Of a stretch of 64,000 nt of DNA, positions 29,553-41,152 are shown piece by piece (position 1 is the stretch's first letter; the number at the start of each line of letters is the position of its first letter). Made by a program: the position numbers and the translations under genes. Under the pieces are notes generated by a model. It did not search any database and was not told the DNA's origin. It saw only the letters and a program-made list of their open reading frames with translations. The stretch is from Orientallactaga sibirica (Eukaryota; Chordata; Mammalia; Rodentia; Dipodidae): assembly GCA_036365145.1 (NCBI GenBank), contig JAEOAD010002762.1, positions 22,501-86,500 of the forward strand, in the 5' to 3' direction.

Positions 29553-32500
29553 TTTATTCCAAGGTACTTTCTTTTTTTGAGGCAATTGTGAATGGGAGAG
29601 ATTCCCTGATTTCATCCTCTGCATGTTTGCTGTTAGTATATACCAAAGCTACTGATTTCTGTGTGTTTATTTTGTATCCTGCTACATTGCTAAAAGTGTT
29701 AATCAGCTCTAACAGTTTGCTAGTAGAGTCTTTAGGGTCCTTTATGTATAGAATCATATCATCTGCAAATAATGATAATTTGATCTCTTTCTTTCCAGTT
29801 TGTATCCCTTTTATGAGTGTCTCTTGCCTGATTGCTATAGTTAAGATTTCCAGTGCTATATTAAATAAAAGTCGGGAGAGTGGACACCCTTGCCTTTGAA
29901 TTTAGTGGAAAAGCTTCAAGTTTTCCCCATTTAGTGTTATATTGGCTGTAGGTTTGTCATAAATAGCCTTTATTATTTGAGATATGTTCCTTCTATTCCC
30001 AGTTTCTATAGGACTTTTACCATGAAGGGATGTTGGATTTTGTTGAATGCCTTTTCTGTATCTATTGAGATGATCATGTGATTTTTGTCCTTTAGTCCAT
30101 TTATATAGTGTATTACATTTATCTATTTTCATCTATATTCATATTGGTCTATAATTTTTTTTTGTTCTGTGTTTGTCTGCTTTTGGTATCAGGGTGATAC
30201 TGGCTTCATAGAAGTAGTTTGGTAGAATTCCTTCCTTTTTTATTTTATTTAAAAGTTTGAGAAGTGTTAGTTCTTCCATGAAAGTCTGATAAAATTCACC
30301 AGTGAATCCATCTGGGCCTGGACTTTTTTAGTTGGGAGACTTTCTATAACTGCTTGGATTTCAGTACTTGTTATAGGTCTACTTAAATGGTTTACTCCAT
30401 CTTGATTTAATTTTGGTAGGTCATATAAATCAAGGAAATTGTCCATTTCTTTTAGATTTTCAAACTTAGAGGCATATATATTCTTTTTTTTTAAAAATCT
30501 TGTTATTTATTTTAAAAGTTAAAAAGTTACATATCACTATTTAACAATTATTTTCCCGGACATTTCTGTCCCTCAAGTATGTGCATAAATAAAATTTAAA
30601 TCAGCAACATTTATCAATCTTAATACATCAAAATAATATATACATATTTTAAATTTTAGGTCTGTATACACTCAAATAATTTAATGTAAAATTCTGAACC
30701 AAAATTACTATATATTCTTAAAGCATGTCCTTAGAATTTTCTGAATTTCTTTATTATCTCTTGTAATGGAGCCTTTTTCATCTCTAATTTTATTAATTTT
30801 TGTCTTTTCTCTCTTTCTTCTGGTCAGATTTGCCAGGAGTTCATCAATCTTGTTTATTCTTTCAGAGAACCAACTCTTTGTTTCATTGATTCTTTGGATT
30901 GTTTTTTTGGTTTCTATTTCACTAAATTCTGGCCTAGTCTTTATTATTTCTTTCCATGTACTGATTTTTGGTTAACCTTGTTCTTCTCTTTCCAAGGCCT
31001 TAAGGTGAAGCATTAAATTGATTACTTGCAAACTCTGATTTCTTAATATAGGCACTTAGAGCTATAAATTTCCCTCTTAGGACTGCTTTCATTGTGTCCC
31101 AAAGGTTTTGGTATGTTGTATTCTCATCATCATTTGATTCAATGAATTTATTGATTTCAATTTTTATTTCTTTAATGACCCATTCATCATTTAATAGTGT
31201 ACTGTTTATTCTCCATGAATTTCTATATGCTCGGTAGTTTTTCTTGTTGCTGATTTGCTGTTTAATCCCATTGTGGTCAGATAGAGTACAAGGGATTATT
31301 TTAATTTCCCTGTATTTGTTAAGATTTGCTTTGTGTCCAAATATATGGTCTATTTTGGAGAATGTTCCTTGTGCTACTAAGAAAAAATGTTTATTCTGCA
31401 GCATTTGGATGGAATACTCTGTATATATCTGTTGGGTCCATTTGTTCCATGACATCATTTAATTGAGATGTTTCTCTGTTTATTTTTTTGCCACAATGAC
31501 CTGTCAATTGATGAGAGTGGGGTATTGAAGTCATCCACTGCAATTGTGTTTGGTGTTATCTCTGACCTTAAGTCTAACAGTATTTGATGAAACTGGGAGC
31601 CCCCATGTTAGGTGCATATACGTTTAGGGTTGTAATGTCTTCCTGTTGGAGTGTTCCTTTAATCAGCAAAAGTGATACTGATTATCTTTCCTCACTAATG
31701 TTGGTTTGAAGTCTATCCTGTCAGATATTAGAATAGCAACCCCTGCTTGTTTCCTAGGCTTGTTTGCTTGAAATACCATTTTCATTCCTTTCACCCTAAG
31801 GCAGTTTCTATCTTTTATTGAGAGATGAGTTTCCTGGAGGCAACAAACAGCAGGATCCTGTCTCTTAATCTAGTCTGCAAGCCTGTGTCTTTTGGTTGGG
31901 GCATTGAGGCCATTTGTATTAAGAGTTATTATTGAAAGGTATGTATTTATTCTTGCCATTCTTCTTGTTTTGTAGTGCTTCCTATTTCCCTTACTCTCTT
32001 GTTTTAAGTGGTATTTGAATATGGTTTATTTTTTCCTGTTTCCTCATGTGTGTACTTTGCTTTGTCTTCAGTGTGAAGGATTCCTTCAAGTATTTTCTGT
32101 AGAGCTGGCTTAGTTGTCATAAATTCCTGTAGCCTGTATTTTGTTGTGGAATGTCCTTATTTCTCCTTCAATTTCGATAGATAGCTTTGCAGGATAAAGT
32201 AATCTTGGTTAACAGTTGTTATCTTTAAAAACTTTCAAAAATCATCATTCCAAGCCCTTCTGGCTTTTAACGTTTGTGTTGAGTGATCTGCTATCATCCT
32301 GATGGGCTTGCCTTTGTAGGTGACTTGCTTTTTTTCTCTAACTGCTTTCAATGTATTTTCTTTGGTTTTTGTTTTTAGTTGTTTAATTATAACATGGCAA
32401 GGAGAGATTCCTTCCATGTTTTGTCTGTTTGGTGTTCTAAAAGTTTCCTGTATATGCATTGGCATTTCCTGATCTGGGGAAATTTTTCTTCTATTATTTT

Positions 32501-32997
32501 GTTGAAAATGCTTACTAAACCTCTGGATTGAAATTCTTCTCCTTCTACTATACCCTGAATTCTTATATTTGATCTTTTCATAATGTCCCAGATATCTTGA
32601 AATTCCCATTCATAAATTCCTGTTAGCTTGTATTTCTCTTTGTTGGACTGTATTAGATCTACCACCTGATCTTCTGGTTTAGATATTCTGTTCTCTTTCA
32701 TCCATCCAGAGTTTCTTATTTGGTTGACTGTGTTTGTCAGTGATAGTATTTATGCCTGTTTTTATTTTCAGTATTTTTTATTTCCTTACTCATGTCTTGC
32801 AATGACCTCCTTATTTGATTAGTCTGGTTTTCTGTGTTCTCTTGGAATTCCTTCAGGAGTTTGTTTTCTTCTTTAATTCCTTTGTTGTCTTCTTTTATTC
32901 CATTGATTTCTTCTTTGATTTCTTTGAGTATAGATAAAATCATTTTTAAAAAATCTTTGTCAGGCATTTCATCTAAAACAGTTTCATTTGGGGCCAT
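29553..32997 (-). pseudogene. L1 ORF2 (RT, endonuclease) and ORF1 remnants
   Basis: On the minus strand, 29554-29757 (MILYIKDP..) lies directly after the RT catalytic motif. 29902-30132 is upstream RT (IIKAIYDKPTANI). 31000-31458 is the end of the endonuclease, with the SDH catalytic triplet (TLSDHN). 32235-32701 is the ORF1 RNA-binding/C-terminal part in two frames. 32737-32997 is the ORF1 N-terminus, a lysine/glutamate-rich coiled coil starting at a Met. Frameshifts separate all of these. Confidence 0.9.
30475..30719 (-). mobile_element. Small retroposed transcript fragment inside L1
   Basis: A 223-bp insert (30486-30708) is flanked by an 11-bp direct repeat, tatatattctt (30475-30485 and 30709-30719). 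It begins with poly(T) and has the complement of AATAAA close by (about 30503-30512). It is therefore a 5'-truncated, polyadenylated RNA copy on the minus strand. I do not recognise the source gene; it looks like an AT-rich 3'UTR. Confidence 0.85.
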
Positions 32998-33151
32998 TTT
33001 TGATGAATTTATAATTTTTGATGGGATTGTATTATCTTGATTCTTTGTGTTTCTTGTATTATAATGTAGCTTTGCATCCTGAGTTGATTTGATGCTTAGG
33101 TTTTCTAATTATCTGCAGTGGCTTTAGATTTGGAAATCCAACTTCATGCAC

Positions 33152-36100
33152 TGTAGCAGACAGCTTCAGGTTAGCTGAGATGAACTTCCAGACCAGTCAC
33201 AGTTATGGAGGAAGGGATATTATTTATTGAAGCTTACAGATCCAGGGGAAGTTCCATAATGGCAAGAGAAGTGGCCTGCTCTCCACAGGGCCAAGCAGAG
33301 AGAGAGAGAAAGCCAACCAGCCACCACAGCACACAGAGCAAAACTACAGCCAAAAGGTCACACAGCACACTTCAGGAACTCCTGCTAGGCACATTTGCAT
33401 ATCTTTACAATGGAATCTCAAACCCACCATTAACACCTTAAGACCAGCCCCCAGTGACATTGCCTCTAGCAAGGTGATTGCAGATGCAAACTATAACTAA
33501 TAAAACACTGAATATATTGGGGGACAGATATTCAAACTACCACATTCCGCCCCTGGCCCCCAATATATTTAGCTCCTGGCCCCCAATAGATTTATAACTA
33601 CCACACATTGTAAATTGTATTCAGTCCAATTTCAAAGGTTTTCACAGTCTTGATCAACTTAAGATAGTGAGTCCTGTAAAATCAAACAAGTTAAATACTT
33701 TCAACATGTAAAGGCACAGAGTAAACATTTTAACTGTATAAGGAATAGCAAGGAGAGACTAGAATAATGCAAACTCAACCACCATCAGCCATCATCAAAC
33801 TTCAGCAGTTCAAATTCAATATAACCAGAGACTGACAGTCTCCAGGTTTTCCGATCCCACCCCTCCAGCTGGGCAGAGTCACCAGGAAAAAACTTTCATC
33901 CCATGCCAACACTGCACTCCATGGTAGCCCTTTTGCACAGTCCTGGTATATCCAAAACATCTTCACGTCTCCATGCAAACCACGGTCCATCTTCCAAAAG
34001 GCTCTTCCAGCCTATTCCTGAGGGACTTCATGCCTTGCCTCATGCCACATCTCAGCAGCGGCTCCTGGAACCATGTGCAATTCATGACCATTCTATGCAT
34101 TTTTCATGCTTCCAAAACCAATACCAGGTGTGCAGGACACAGCCATATTCTTAATCCAGGGACAAAATAAATCATAGCCTTGAAAAGCAGGTTCCTTCTC
34201 CAGTCAGCTCTTTCCAAGAATTTGCATTTTTAACAGCCTTTCCTCAGGCATACTCTCCATTGTTTTAATGTAAATCAAGTCAGGCCACCTTCCTTCCACC
34301 TTCCTTAAGATTGCTAATGTGTTGACAATAGCAGCTAAACCAGCCTCAGTGCCTCTACTTTTAACTTGCTTCAGGTTTTCCAACTTAAAATCTTAAAATC
34401 TCAGTCCGATATCTTTAGCCAAGCACATCAGTCCATTACAAATTTAAGTTTGATCAAACACTCTGGGCCTGGATAGCGGAATGTAGCCATCCCTTATGCC
34501 AGTAGCCCAGTTCCAACAAAGTCCTCTGCAGTCTTTCCTTCCCCTTAGAAAGCTCATAAGCCAAGCCTCGAAGTTCAGTACTATCTGCACTTAGCATTCT
34601 CAAACTCTCATCAGAATAGTCCATAAAACTTGGCTTACCACTCCAGAAGGCATCTTCAGTTGCAAGCACCAAGTCCATGCCCATTCCTCCAAAACAAAGG
34701 TTCCAAAAGATGAATATCCACACGGTCAGGTTCATCTCACCCCACTTCTGGTACCACTTTACTGTAGCAGACAGCTTCAGGTTCGCTGAGATGAACTTCC
34801 AGACCGGGCACAGTTATGGAGGAAGGGATATTATTTATTGAAGCTTACAGATCCAGGGGAAGTTCCATAATGGCAAGAGAAGTGGCCTGCTCCCCACAGG
34901 GCCAAGCAGAGAGAGAGAGAAAGCCAACCAGCCACCACAGCACACAGAGCAAAACTACAGCCAAAAGGTCACACAGCACACTTCAGGAACTCCTGCTAGG
35001 CACATTTGCATATCTTTACAATGGAATCTCAAACCCACCATTAACACCTTAAGACCAGCCCCCAGTGACATTGCCTCTAGCAAGGTGATTGCAGATGCAA
35101 ACTATAACTAATAAAACACTGAATATATTGGGGGACAGATATTCAAACTACCACATTCCGCCCCAAAATATTTAATATATTTAGCTCCTGGCCCCAATAG
35201 ATTTATAACTACCACACATTGTAAATTGTATTCAGTCCAATTTCAAAGGTTTTCACAGTCTTGATCAACTTAAGATAGTGAGTCCTGTAAAATCAAACAA
35301 GTTAAATACTTTCAACATGTAAAGGCACAGAGTAAACATTTTAACTGTATAAGGAATAGCAAGGAGAGACTAGAATAATGCAAACTCAACCACCATCAGC
35401 CGTCATCAAACTTCAGCAGTTCAAATTCAATATAACCAGAGACTGACAGTCTCCAGGTTTTCCGATCCCACCCCCTCCAGCTGGGCAGAGTCACCAGGAA
35501 AAAACTTTCATCCCATGCCAACACTGCACTCCATGGTAGCCCTTTTGCACAGTCCTGGTATATCCAAAACATCTTCAGGTCTCCATGCAAACCACGGTCC
35601 ATCTTCCAAAAGGCTCTTCCAGCCTATTCCTGAGGAACTTCATGCCTTGCCTCATGCCACATCTCAGCAGCGGCTCCTGGAACCATGTGCAATTCATGAC
35701 CATTCTATGCATTTTCATGCTTCCAAAACCAATACCAGGTGTGCAGGACACAGCCATATTCTTAATCCAGGGACAAAATAAATCATAGCCTTGAAAAGCA
35801 GGTTCCTTCTCCAGTCAGCTCTTTCCAAGAATTTGCATTTTTAACAGCCTTTCCTCAGGCATACTCTCCATTGTTTTAATGTAAATCAAGTCAGGCCACC
35901 TTCCTTCCACCTTCCTTAAGATTGCTAATGCGTTGACAATAGCAGCTAAACCAGCCTCAGTGCCTCTACTTTTAACTTGCTTCAGGTTTTCCAACTTAAA
36001 ATCTTAAAATCTCAGTCCGATATCTTTAGCCAAGCACATCAGTCCATTACAAATTTAAGTTTGATCAAACACTCTGGGCCTGGATAGCGGAATGTAGCCA

Positions 36101-36765
36101 TCCCTTATGCCAGTAGCCCAGTTCCAACAAAGTCCTCTGCAGTCTTTCCTTCCCCTTAGAAAGCTCATAAGCCAAGCCTCGAAGTTCAGTACTATCTGCA
36201 CTTAGCATTCTCAAACTCTCATCAGAATAGTCCATAAAACTTGGCTTACCACTCCAGAAGGCATCTTCAGTTGCAAGCACCAAGTCCATGCCCATTCCTC
36301 CAAAACAAAGGTTCAAAAGATGAATATCCACACCGTCAGGTTCATCTCACCCCACTTCTGGTACCACTTTACTGTAGCAGACAGCTTCAGGTTCGCTGAG
36401 ATGAACTTCCAGACCGGGCACAGTTATGGAGGAAGGGATATTATTTATTGAAGCTTACAGATCCAGGGGAAGTTCCATAATGGCAAGAGAAGTGGCCTGC
36501 TCCCCACAGGGCCAAGCAGAGAGAGAGAGAAAGCCAACCAGCCACCACAGCACACAGAGCAAAACTACAGCCAAAAGGTCACACAGCACACTTCAGGAAC
36601 TCCTGCTAGGCACATTTGCATATCTTTACAATGGAAACTCAAACCCACCATTAACACCTTAAGACCAGCCCCCAGTGACATTGCCTCTAGCAAGGTGATT
36701 GCAGATGCAAACTATAACTAATAAAACACTGAATATATTGGGGGACATATATTCAAACTACCACA
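33152..36765 (-). mobile_element. ERVL/MaLR-like element in LTR-int-LTR-int-LTR form
   Basis: Three LTRs of exactly 393 bp (33152-33544, 34763-35155, 36373-36765) separate two nearly identical interiors (33545-34762, 1218 bp; 35156-36372, 1217 bp). The whole block has one 5-bp target duplication, tgcac (33147-33151 and 36766-36770), in the L1 5' region. Each interior has the TGGTACCAGAAG-like primer site (complement near 34749 and 36359) and purine tract, and no gag or pol. One integration followed by unequal LTR-LTR recombination explains it. The middle and right LTRs are nearly identical. Confidence 0.95.
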
Positions 36766-36770
36766 TGCAC

Positions 36771-37770
36771 CTTCAGGGTAGGAATTTAAGGTGCCAAGTG
36801 TAGCTCTTATACCCCAATCCAAACACAGAAGTAATAGTAGATGTTGAGTTTGCCTACCATTGAAGTATTCTAGTGGGCTGGGTGGAGCAATTGCCTGCAA
36901 ATTTTAAAATTTCAGTAAGCAATATACACATTAAATGAAAACTAGCACAGAGTATGCAAGATAACCTTATAAAGCCAAAACCCCTAAGGGTGTGTGTTGC
37001 TCTACACCCTTAACCCTGTCAGCTGGGAGCTTGAGAAAATGGGTTCCAGGGCATCCTGGGTCTTAGTCAGACCCTGCCCCCAATAATGACAAAAGCAAAA
37101 GACAAAGGCCCTATGAATCCGAAAGCATCAAAGGCAGCAATAGTCAAGTCCCCAATACAGCTTAATTAAGAATGGTAAAGACAACTAAGCATATGTAACC
37201 CATAACCTGCCCTGACATAGAAAGAGAGATTAGCACTTCCAGTGCAGGCCTATGTACCTGCTTTTTTTGTCAGTCAGCCTCGTTACCTTGTGGTGTGGCT
37301 TCCAATCTCACCAATGCTGAGTGCCCACCTCAATCCCTCTGTGTTGTGCTGTGAATCTGGCACTCAGATAAGCTTTGCTGGATTCCCCACTGCCTGGGGC
37401 TGAATGTGTTCTCCACAGGTTTGCAGTGCTGTTGTTTGTGGGATAGGAGAGTGCAGAAAGCCTGGAATTGTACTGGAACTGCTCAGCTGGTTCCTCCTGT
37501 CTCCTCTTCAGCAACTCCTCAGCTAATCTCTGCTGTCTCCCCTTCAAGTTTCTTGACTTTTCAAGGAGGCTACTGAGGTTGGAAAATCCCATTGTTTTTT
37601 CTCTGCTCCTGCATCTGGGCAGGCACAGATCCACAAAAATCTGTGCAGATTGGGTTCGAGCAGGCAAACACCTCAGTGGGATTCTGGCCAACTTCCTCCT
37701 TTCTGATAGATCTTAGTCTCTCCTGCTTCTCTGCTGTGGCCAATAAAAACCTATATATACACCTTCACTT
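36771..37770 (-). promoter_or_regulatory. L1 5' region (promoter/5'UTR)
   Basis: This sequence is continuous with 33000-33151 once the ERVL tandem is removed (shared tgcac), placing it upstream of L1 ORF1 on the minus strand. It is less AT-rich than the L1 body and includes a 127-codon sense frame. The exact 5' end is not visible, because a SINE begins at 37775. Confidence 0.75.
37308..37691 (-). CDS. Hypothetical ORF in the L1 5' region
   Basis: A 127-codon frame on the L1 sense strand, about 700 bases upstream of ORF1 after removing the inserted ERVL tandem. From an internal Met (MGFSNLSSLLEKSRN, about residue 34) it has a Lys/Arg/Glu/Gln-rich stretch (residues 45-75) that could form a short helix or coiled coil, then a Ser/Thr/Asn-rich tail. 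I recognise no domain. It may be chance, or a remnant of an upstream ORF of this L1 family. This copy cannot be assumed to be expressed. Confidence 0.3.
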   Translation of the reverse strand: MARIPLRCLPARTQSAQIFVDLCLPRCRSREKTMGFSNLSSLLEKSRNLKGRQQRLAEELLKRRQEEPAEQFQYNSRLSALSYPTNNSTANLWRTHSAPGSGESSKAYLSARFTAQHRGIEVGTQHW

Positions 37771-37774
37771 TAAA

Positions 37775-37973
37775 AAATACTTTTTATTTTTATTTATTTA
37801 TTTGATAGGGAGAGAGAGAGAATGGGCACACCAGGGCCTCCAGCCACTGTGAACAAACTCCAGACACATGTACCCCCTTGTGCATCTGGCTTACATGCAT
37901 TCTGGAGAATTGAACCTGGGTATTTTGGCTTTGCAGGCAAATGCCTTAACCGCTAAGCCATCCCTCCAGCCCA
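37775..37973 (-). repeat. tRNA-derived SINE
   Basis: Minus-strand SINE flanked by 'caccttcac(t)tt' (37760-37770) and 'caccttcacatttt' (37972-37985), a target duplication. Confidence 0.9.
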
Positions 37974-38087
37974 CCTTCACATTTTAGACAGAGGGTGTAT
38001 TTTGCTGTGGTTTTGCTTAAATCCCTCTTTAGGCTGGATTGATGTGACTCCTATGCAGCCATCTCACCCAGAGGCCCTCAAAAATCC

Positions 38088-38325
38088 AGTATTTATTTTA
38101 TTTTATTTTATAGAGGGAGAGAGAGGGAGACAGAGAGAGAGAATTGGTGCACCAGGCTTCAGCCACTGCAATCAAACTCCAGACACTTGTGCCACCTAGT
38201 GAGCATGTGCAACCTTGAGTTTGCCTCACTGTGTGTGCATCTGGCTTATGTAAGATCTGGAGATTCAGACATAGGTCCTTGGGCTTCACAGGCAACCACC
38301 TTAACAGCTAAGCCATCTCTCCAGC
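38088..38325 (-). repeat. tRNA-derived SINE
   Basis: Minus-strand SINE. It carries an extra 'gtgcaaccttgagtttgcctcactgtgtgtgcatct' segment in the body compared with most copies here, so it is a longer variant. Confidence 0.88.
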
Positions 38326-38337
38326 CCCAAACCCAGT

Positions 38338-38555
38338 ATTAAAAAAAAATTTTTATTGATTATCTGAGACAGATGAGAGAGAGAGACAGTGAATAAATAT
38401 GGATGTTCCAGGGCATCCTGTTGCTGCAGGTAAACTTCAGACATGGGCACCACTTTGTGAATCTGGCTTTACATGGGCACAGGGGGAACTGAACCCAGCC
38501 CATCATGCTTTGCAAGCCAACACCTTTAACCACTGAGGAAGATTCCCCAGCCCAA
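38338..38555 (-). repeat. tRNA-derived SINE, diverged
   Basis: Minus-strand SINE, older than its neighbours. 'ccaaacccagtatt' before and 'ccaaaactcagtatt' after form a target duplication. Confidence 0.85.
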
Positions 38556-38597
38556 AACTCAGTATTCTTATTGTGGGAAAAAATGTATATTAACAGG

Positions 38598-38795
38598 TTT
38601 GGGGAGATGGCTCAGAGGTTAAAGGCACTTGGTTACAAAACCTGCCTGCCAGGTTCAGTTCCCTGGTACCCATGTAAAGCCAAATGCTCAAGGTAGAACA
38701 CATGTCTGGAGTTTGTTTTCAGCAGCAAGAATCCCTGATGCATCCATATATGCGTTGTCTCACTCTCATCAATAAATAAAATCTATTTTCAAAAT
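38598..38795 (+). repeat. tRNA-derived SINE
   Basis: Plus-strand SINE (gtttggggagatggctcagagg ... aataaataaaatct). Confidence 0.88.
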
Positions 38796-38799
38796 GTAG

Positions 38800-39465
38800 A
38801 TAGCAAAATTATTTTACATCTTGACTCCTTTAGTATACAGCTCAGTGACACTCAAAGAATATTCACAGTGTTGCACAGCTATCACAATCACCCAGCCACA
38901 GATCTTTTCAATTGCACCAAAATAAAACTCTGCACTAGTTAGATAGTAATTTTCCATCCCTTCCTCCAAACCCCTAGCAAGTACCAGTCTACTTTCTACT
39001 GCCATGTATGTGGCTGCATATCTCATGATTGTCATATAGCAGGAGTCACTTTGTGGCTAGCATAATGTCCTCAAAGTCCATCCATTTATATTGTGTATTA
39101 GAGTATCTTTCCTTTTAAGACTGAATAACATTGCATTACATTGCTATATGTGCCACATTTGGGGTATCTAGGTTCCTATTAATGAGCATTAGGGTTCCTT
39201 CCAACCTTTTGGCTTTTCTGACTAGTGCTTCTATGAACATGGTTGTGTAAATATTTCTTGGAGAACTTGTTTTCAATTCTTTTTGTGGGGGGATGGATCC
39301 TATGATGAACTTGTGTTGAATAACTTAAGGAACCCCCACACTGTTCCCAACAGTTGCCGTGTCATTTCACATTCTGATCAACACTACACAGAGCATCCAA
39401 AAAGTCGTCAGTAGCCAAGGTCAAGCTGTTTACACTTCTCCACAGGCTCCTCTGGTTAGGTTTTT
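38800..39465 (-). mobile_element. Ancient L1 3'-end remnant
   Basis: On the minus strand the text resembles the old mammalian L1 3' region (compare 'ccttccaaccttttggcttttctgactagtgcttctatgaac' and 'ggaacccccacactgttccc'). Strongly diverged, no open frame. Confidence 0.7.
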
Positions 39466-39661
39466 AGCTTTTTTTAAAATTTTAATTTTTTTATTTTTGA
39501 GAGAGACAGAGAGGGAGAGGGAGACAGAGAATGGGCATGCCAGCAGTTTTGCCACAAATGTTGCTTTTTCAGTGTGACATTGCGCCTTGCATCACTTTGC
39601 ATCTCAAATGCCTGAACGGGTTCTTAGGAAACAAAGGACTGCTAAGCCATCTCTCCAGCCC
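39466..39661 (-). repeat. tRNA-derived SINE of the array subtype
   Basis: Minus-strand SINE containing 'gacattgcgccttgcatcactttgcatct', the body found in array monomers. 'aggttttagctttt' and 'aggttttcagctttt' flank it as a target duplication. Confidence 0.88.
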
Positions 39662-40680
39662 AGGTTTTCAGCTTTTTGTTAGTTTTTCATAGACTGAAAG
39701 CAGAAACAAAGGAGAGAAGTGCATTCTGGTGTTTCAGACCGTTGAGGAGGGCATTTAGCTAACAGAGCATTTCATGCCATCCAGGCAGGAAGCAGAAAGA
39801 GAATGTTGTCTATCTGACTCCCCACTTTTCCTCTTTTTAATTTCATCTGGACCTCCAGCCTGAGGAATGGAGCCATCCACACCCAGGGCAGATTTTCCCC
39901 TTAGTGAATCCTCTCTGGATATGCACACCCAGAAGTATGGCTCACCACTTTCCTAGGCACATCTTAATCCAATCAAGATTAACTGTCATGTTGTAATGCC
40001 TGACTCTTAGCTGAATGTTAATAAACAATATGGCCACGTGGTTTGCCTCCCTATCGGGACATAGGATATTTACATTCTACAGAAAGTTCTCTCCTGCCAC
40101 TTGCAGGCAGCCAACCCCACATCTGCCCAACAATCTTGATTAATTACCTAAAATCAATGTAGAATTGCTGCATTTGTGTTCATTCTGCCTGGCTGTTTCC
40201 GCTGGTCATGACGTCAGTGAAACCCACCCCGTGGTCGTGTGTATTACTAGTTCCTCCCTTTGCATACTGCAGAGGATTCTGGCACGAATGTACCAGTTTT
40301 CCATCTCAACCACCCGTCAAAGGGCATCAAGGAGGTTTCTGTCTCTTGGCTGCCATGAATATTCCTGCCATTTAGGGTTAAGTCACTTGGTGATGGATAT
40401 TTTCATCTCTATTGGATAAATTCAGTGAAATTGCTGGGTCATGTGGTAGGAATGTGTTTCAATAAAGATTGATTTCTTCCTTGTAAAATACTCCCTCAGT
40501 TTCTGATGACTATGTATCTATCTTGTTCCTCTTCTCTGGAAACATTCAAATCCTGGACAGCTCCACCTCTGGCTGATTTGTTTAGAAGCTTGTGTGAACC
40601 TCCTCCTGTGTGGTTGTGGGGCTTTATCACACTTGGCAGGCTGGGAATTAGCCTGCTTTCTCTCCTTTGTTCCTCCTTTT
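39662..40680. other. Single-copy sequence with an old L1 remnant
   Basis: No gene seen. 40280-40445 ('gctgggtcatgtggtagg') resembles an ancient L1 3' region on the minus strand. The rest is the end of RET intron 1. Confidence 0.5.
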
Positions 40681-40681
40681 T

Positions 40682-40765
40682 CTTTCTTCCTTTCTTTCCT
40701 TTCTTTTTTTCCTTCCTTCCTTCCTTCCTTCCTTCCTTCCTTCCTTCCTTCTTTTTTCTTTTTTG
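40682..40765. repeat. (TTCC)n microsatellite
   Basis: A pyrimidine tract of ttcc units with T-rich edges. Open frames across it are low-complexity artefacts. Confidence 0.95.
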
Positions 40766-40888
40766 TTTCGTTTTACTGCAGTGAAGTCTCAGTCATGTTT
40801 AGCTAAAATCAGAATTTTAAAGTAATGTCTTTTTTTCGTGAAGAAGCTACTGCCCCCACCCTCTCACACACTTCCATGTCTCCTGCAG

Positions 40889-41152
40889 CTCCTCTGGGCC
40901 TTTACTTCTCGAGGGATGCTTACTGGGAGAAGTTGTATGTGGACCAGCCAGCTGGCACCCCCCTGCTCTATGTCCAAGCCCTGCGGGACACCACCAGAGA
41001 GGTACCCAGCTTCCGCCTGGGTCAGTACCTCTACAATTCCTCCAGCACGCCACTGCATAAGAATGACTGGATCTGCATCCAAGAGGACACTGGCCTTCTC
41101 CACCTCAACCAGAGCCTGGACCACAGCGCCTGGGAACAGCTCGACAACCACA
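40889..41152 (+). pseudogene. RET: RET copy exon 2
   Basis: 264 nt between tcctgcag and gtaaag, the same length as human exon 2. The translation is open and starts [18 protein letters not shown], the start of cadherin-like domain 1. Several non-conservative changes relative to human are visible in the stretch after LGQYLY. The minus-strand frame 40864-41376 is its shadow. Confidence 0.95.

Larger units (their letters stand above)
21434..37770 (-). mobile_element. Near-full-length L1, fragmented by later insertions
   Basis: Minus-strand L1 pieces in order from 3' to 5': 3'UTR (21434-22180), ORF2 C-terminal part (22180-24116), reverse transcriptase (29553-30480 and onward), endonuclease (31000-31460), ORF1 (32235-32997) and 5' region (33000-33151 and 36771-37770). 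After removing the SINE, the ERV2 provirus, a small retroposed fragment and the ERVL tandem, about 7 kb of L1 remains. Both ORFs are broken by frameshifts and stops, so it is inactive. It lies antisense to RET in intron 1. The 5' edge is masked by a SINE at 37775. Confidence 0.9.
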
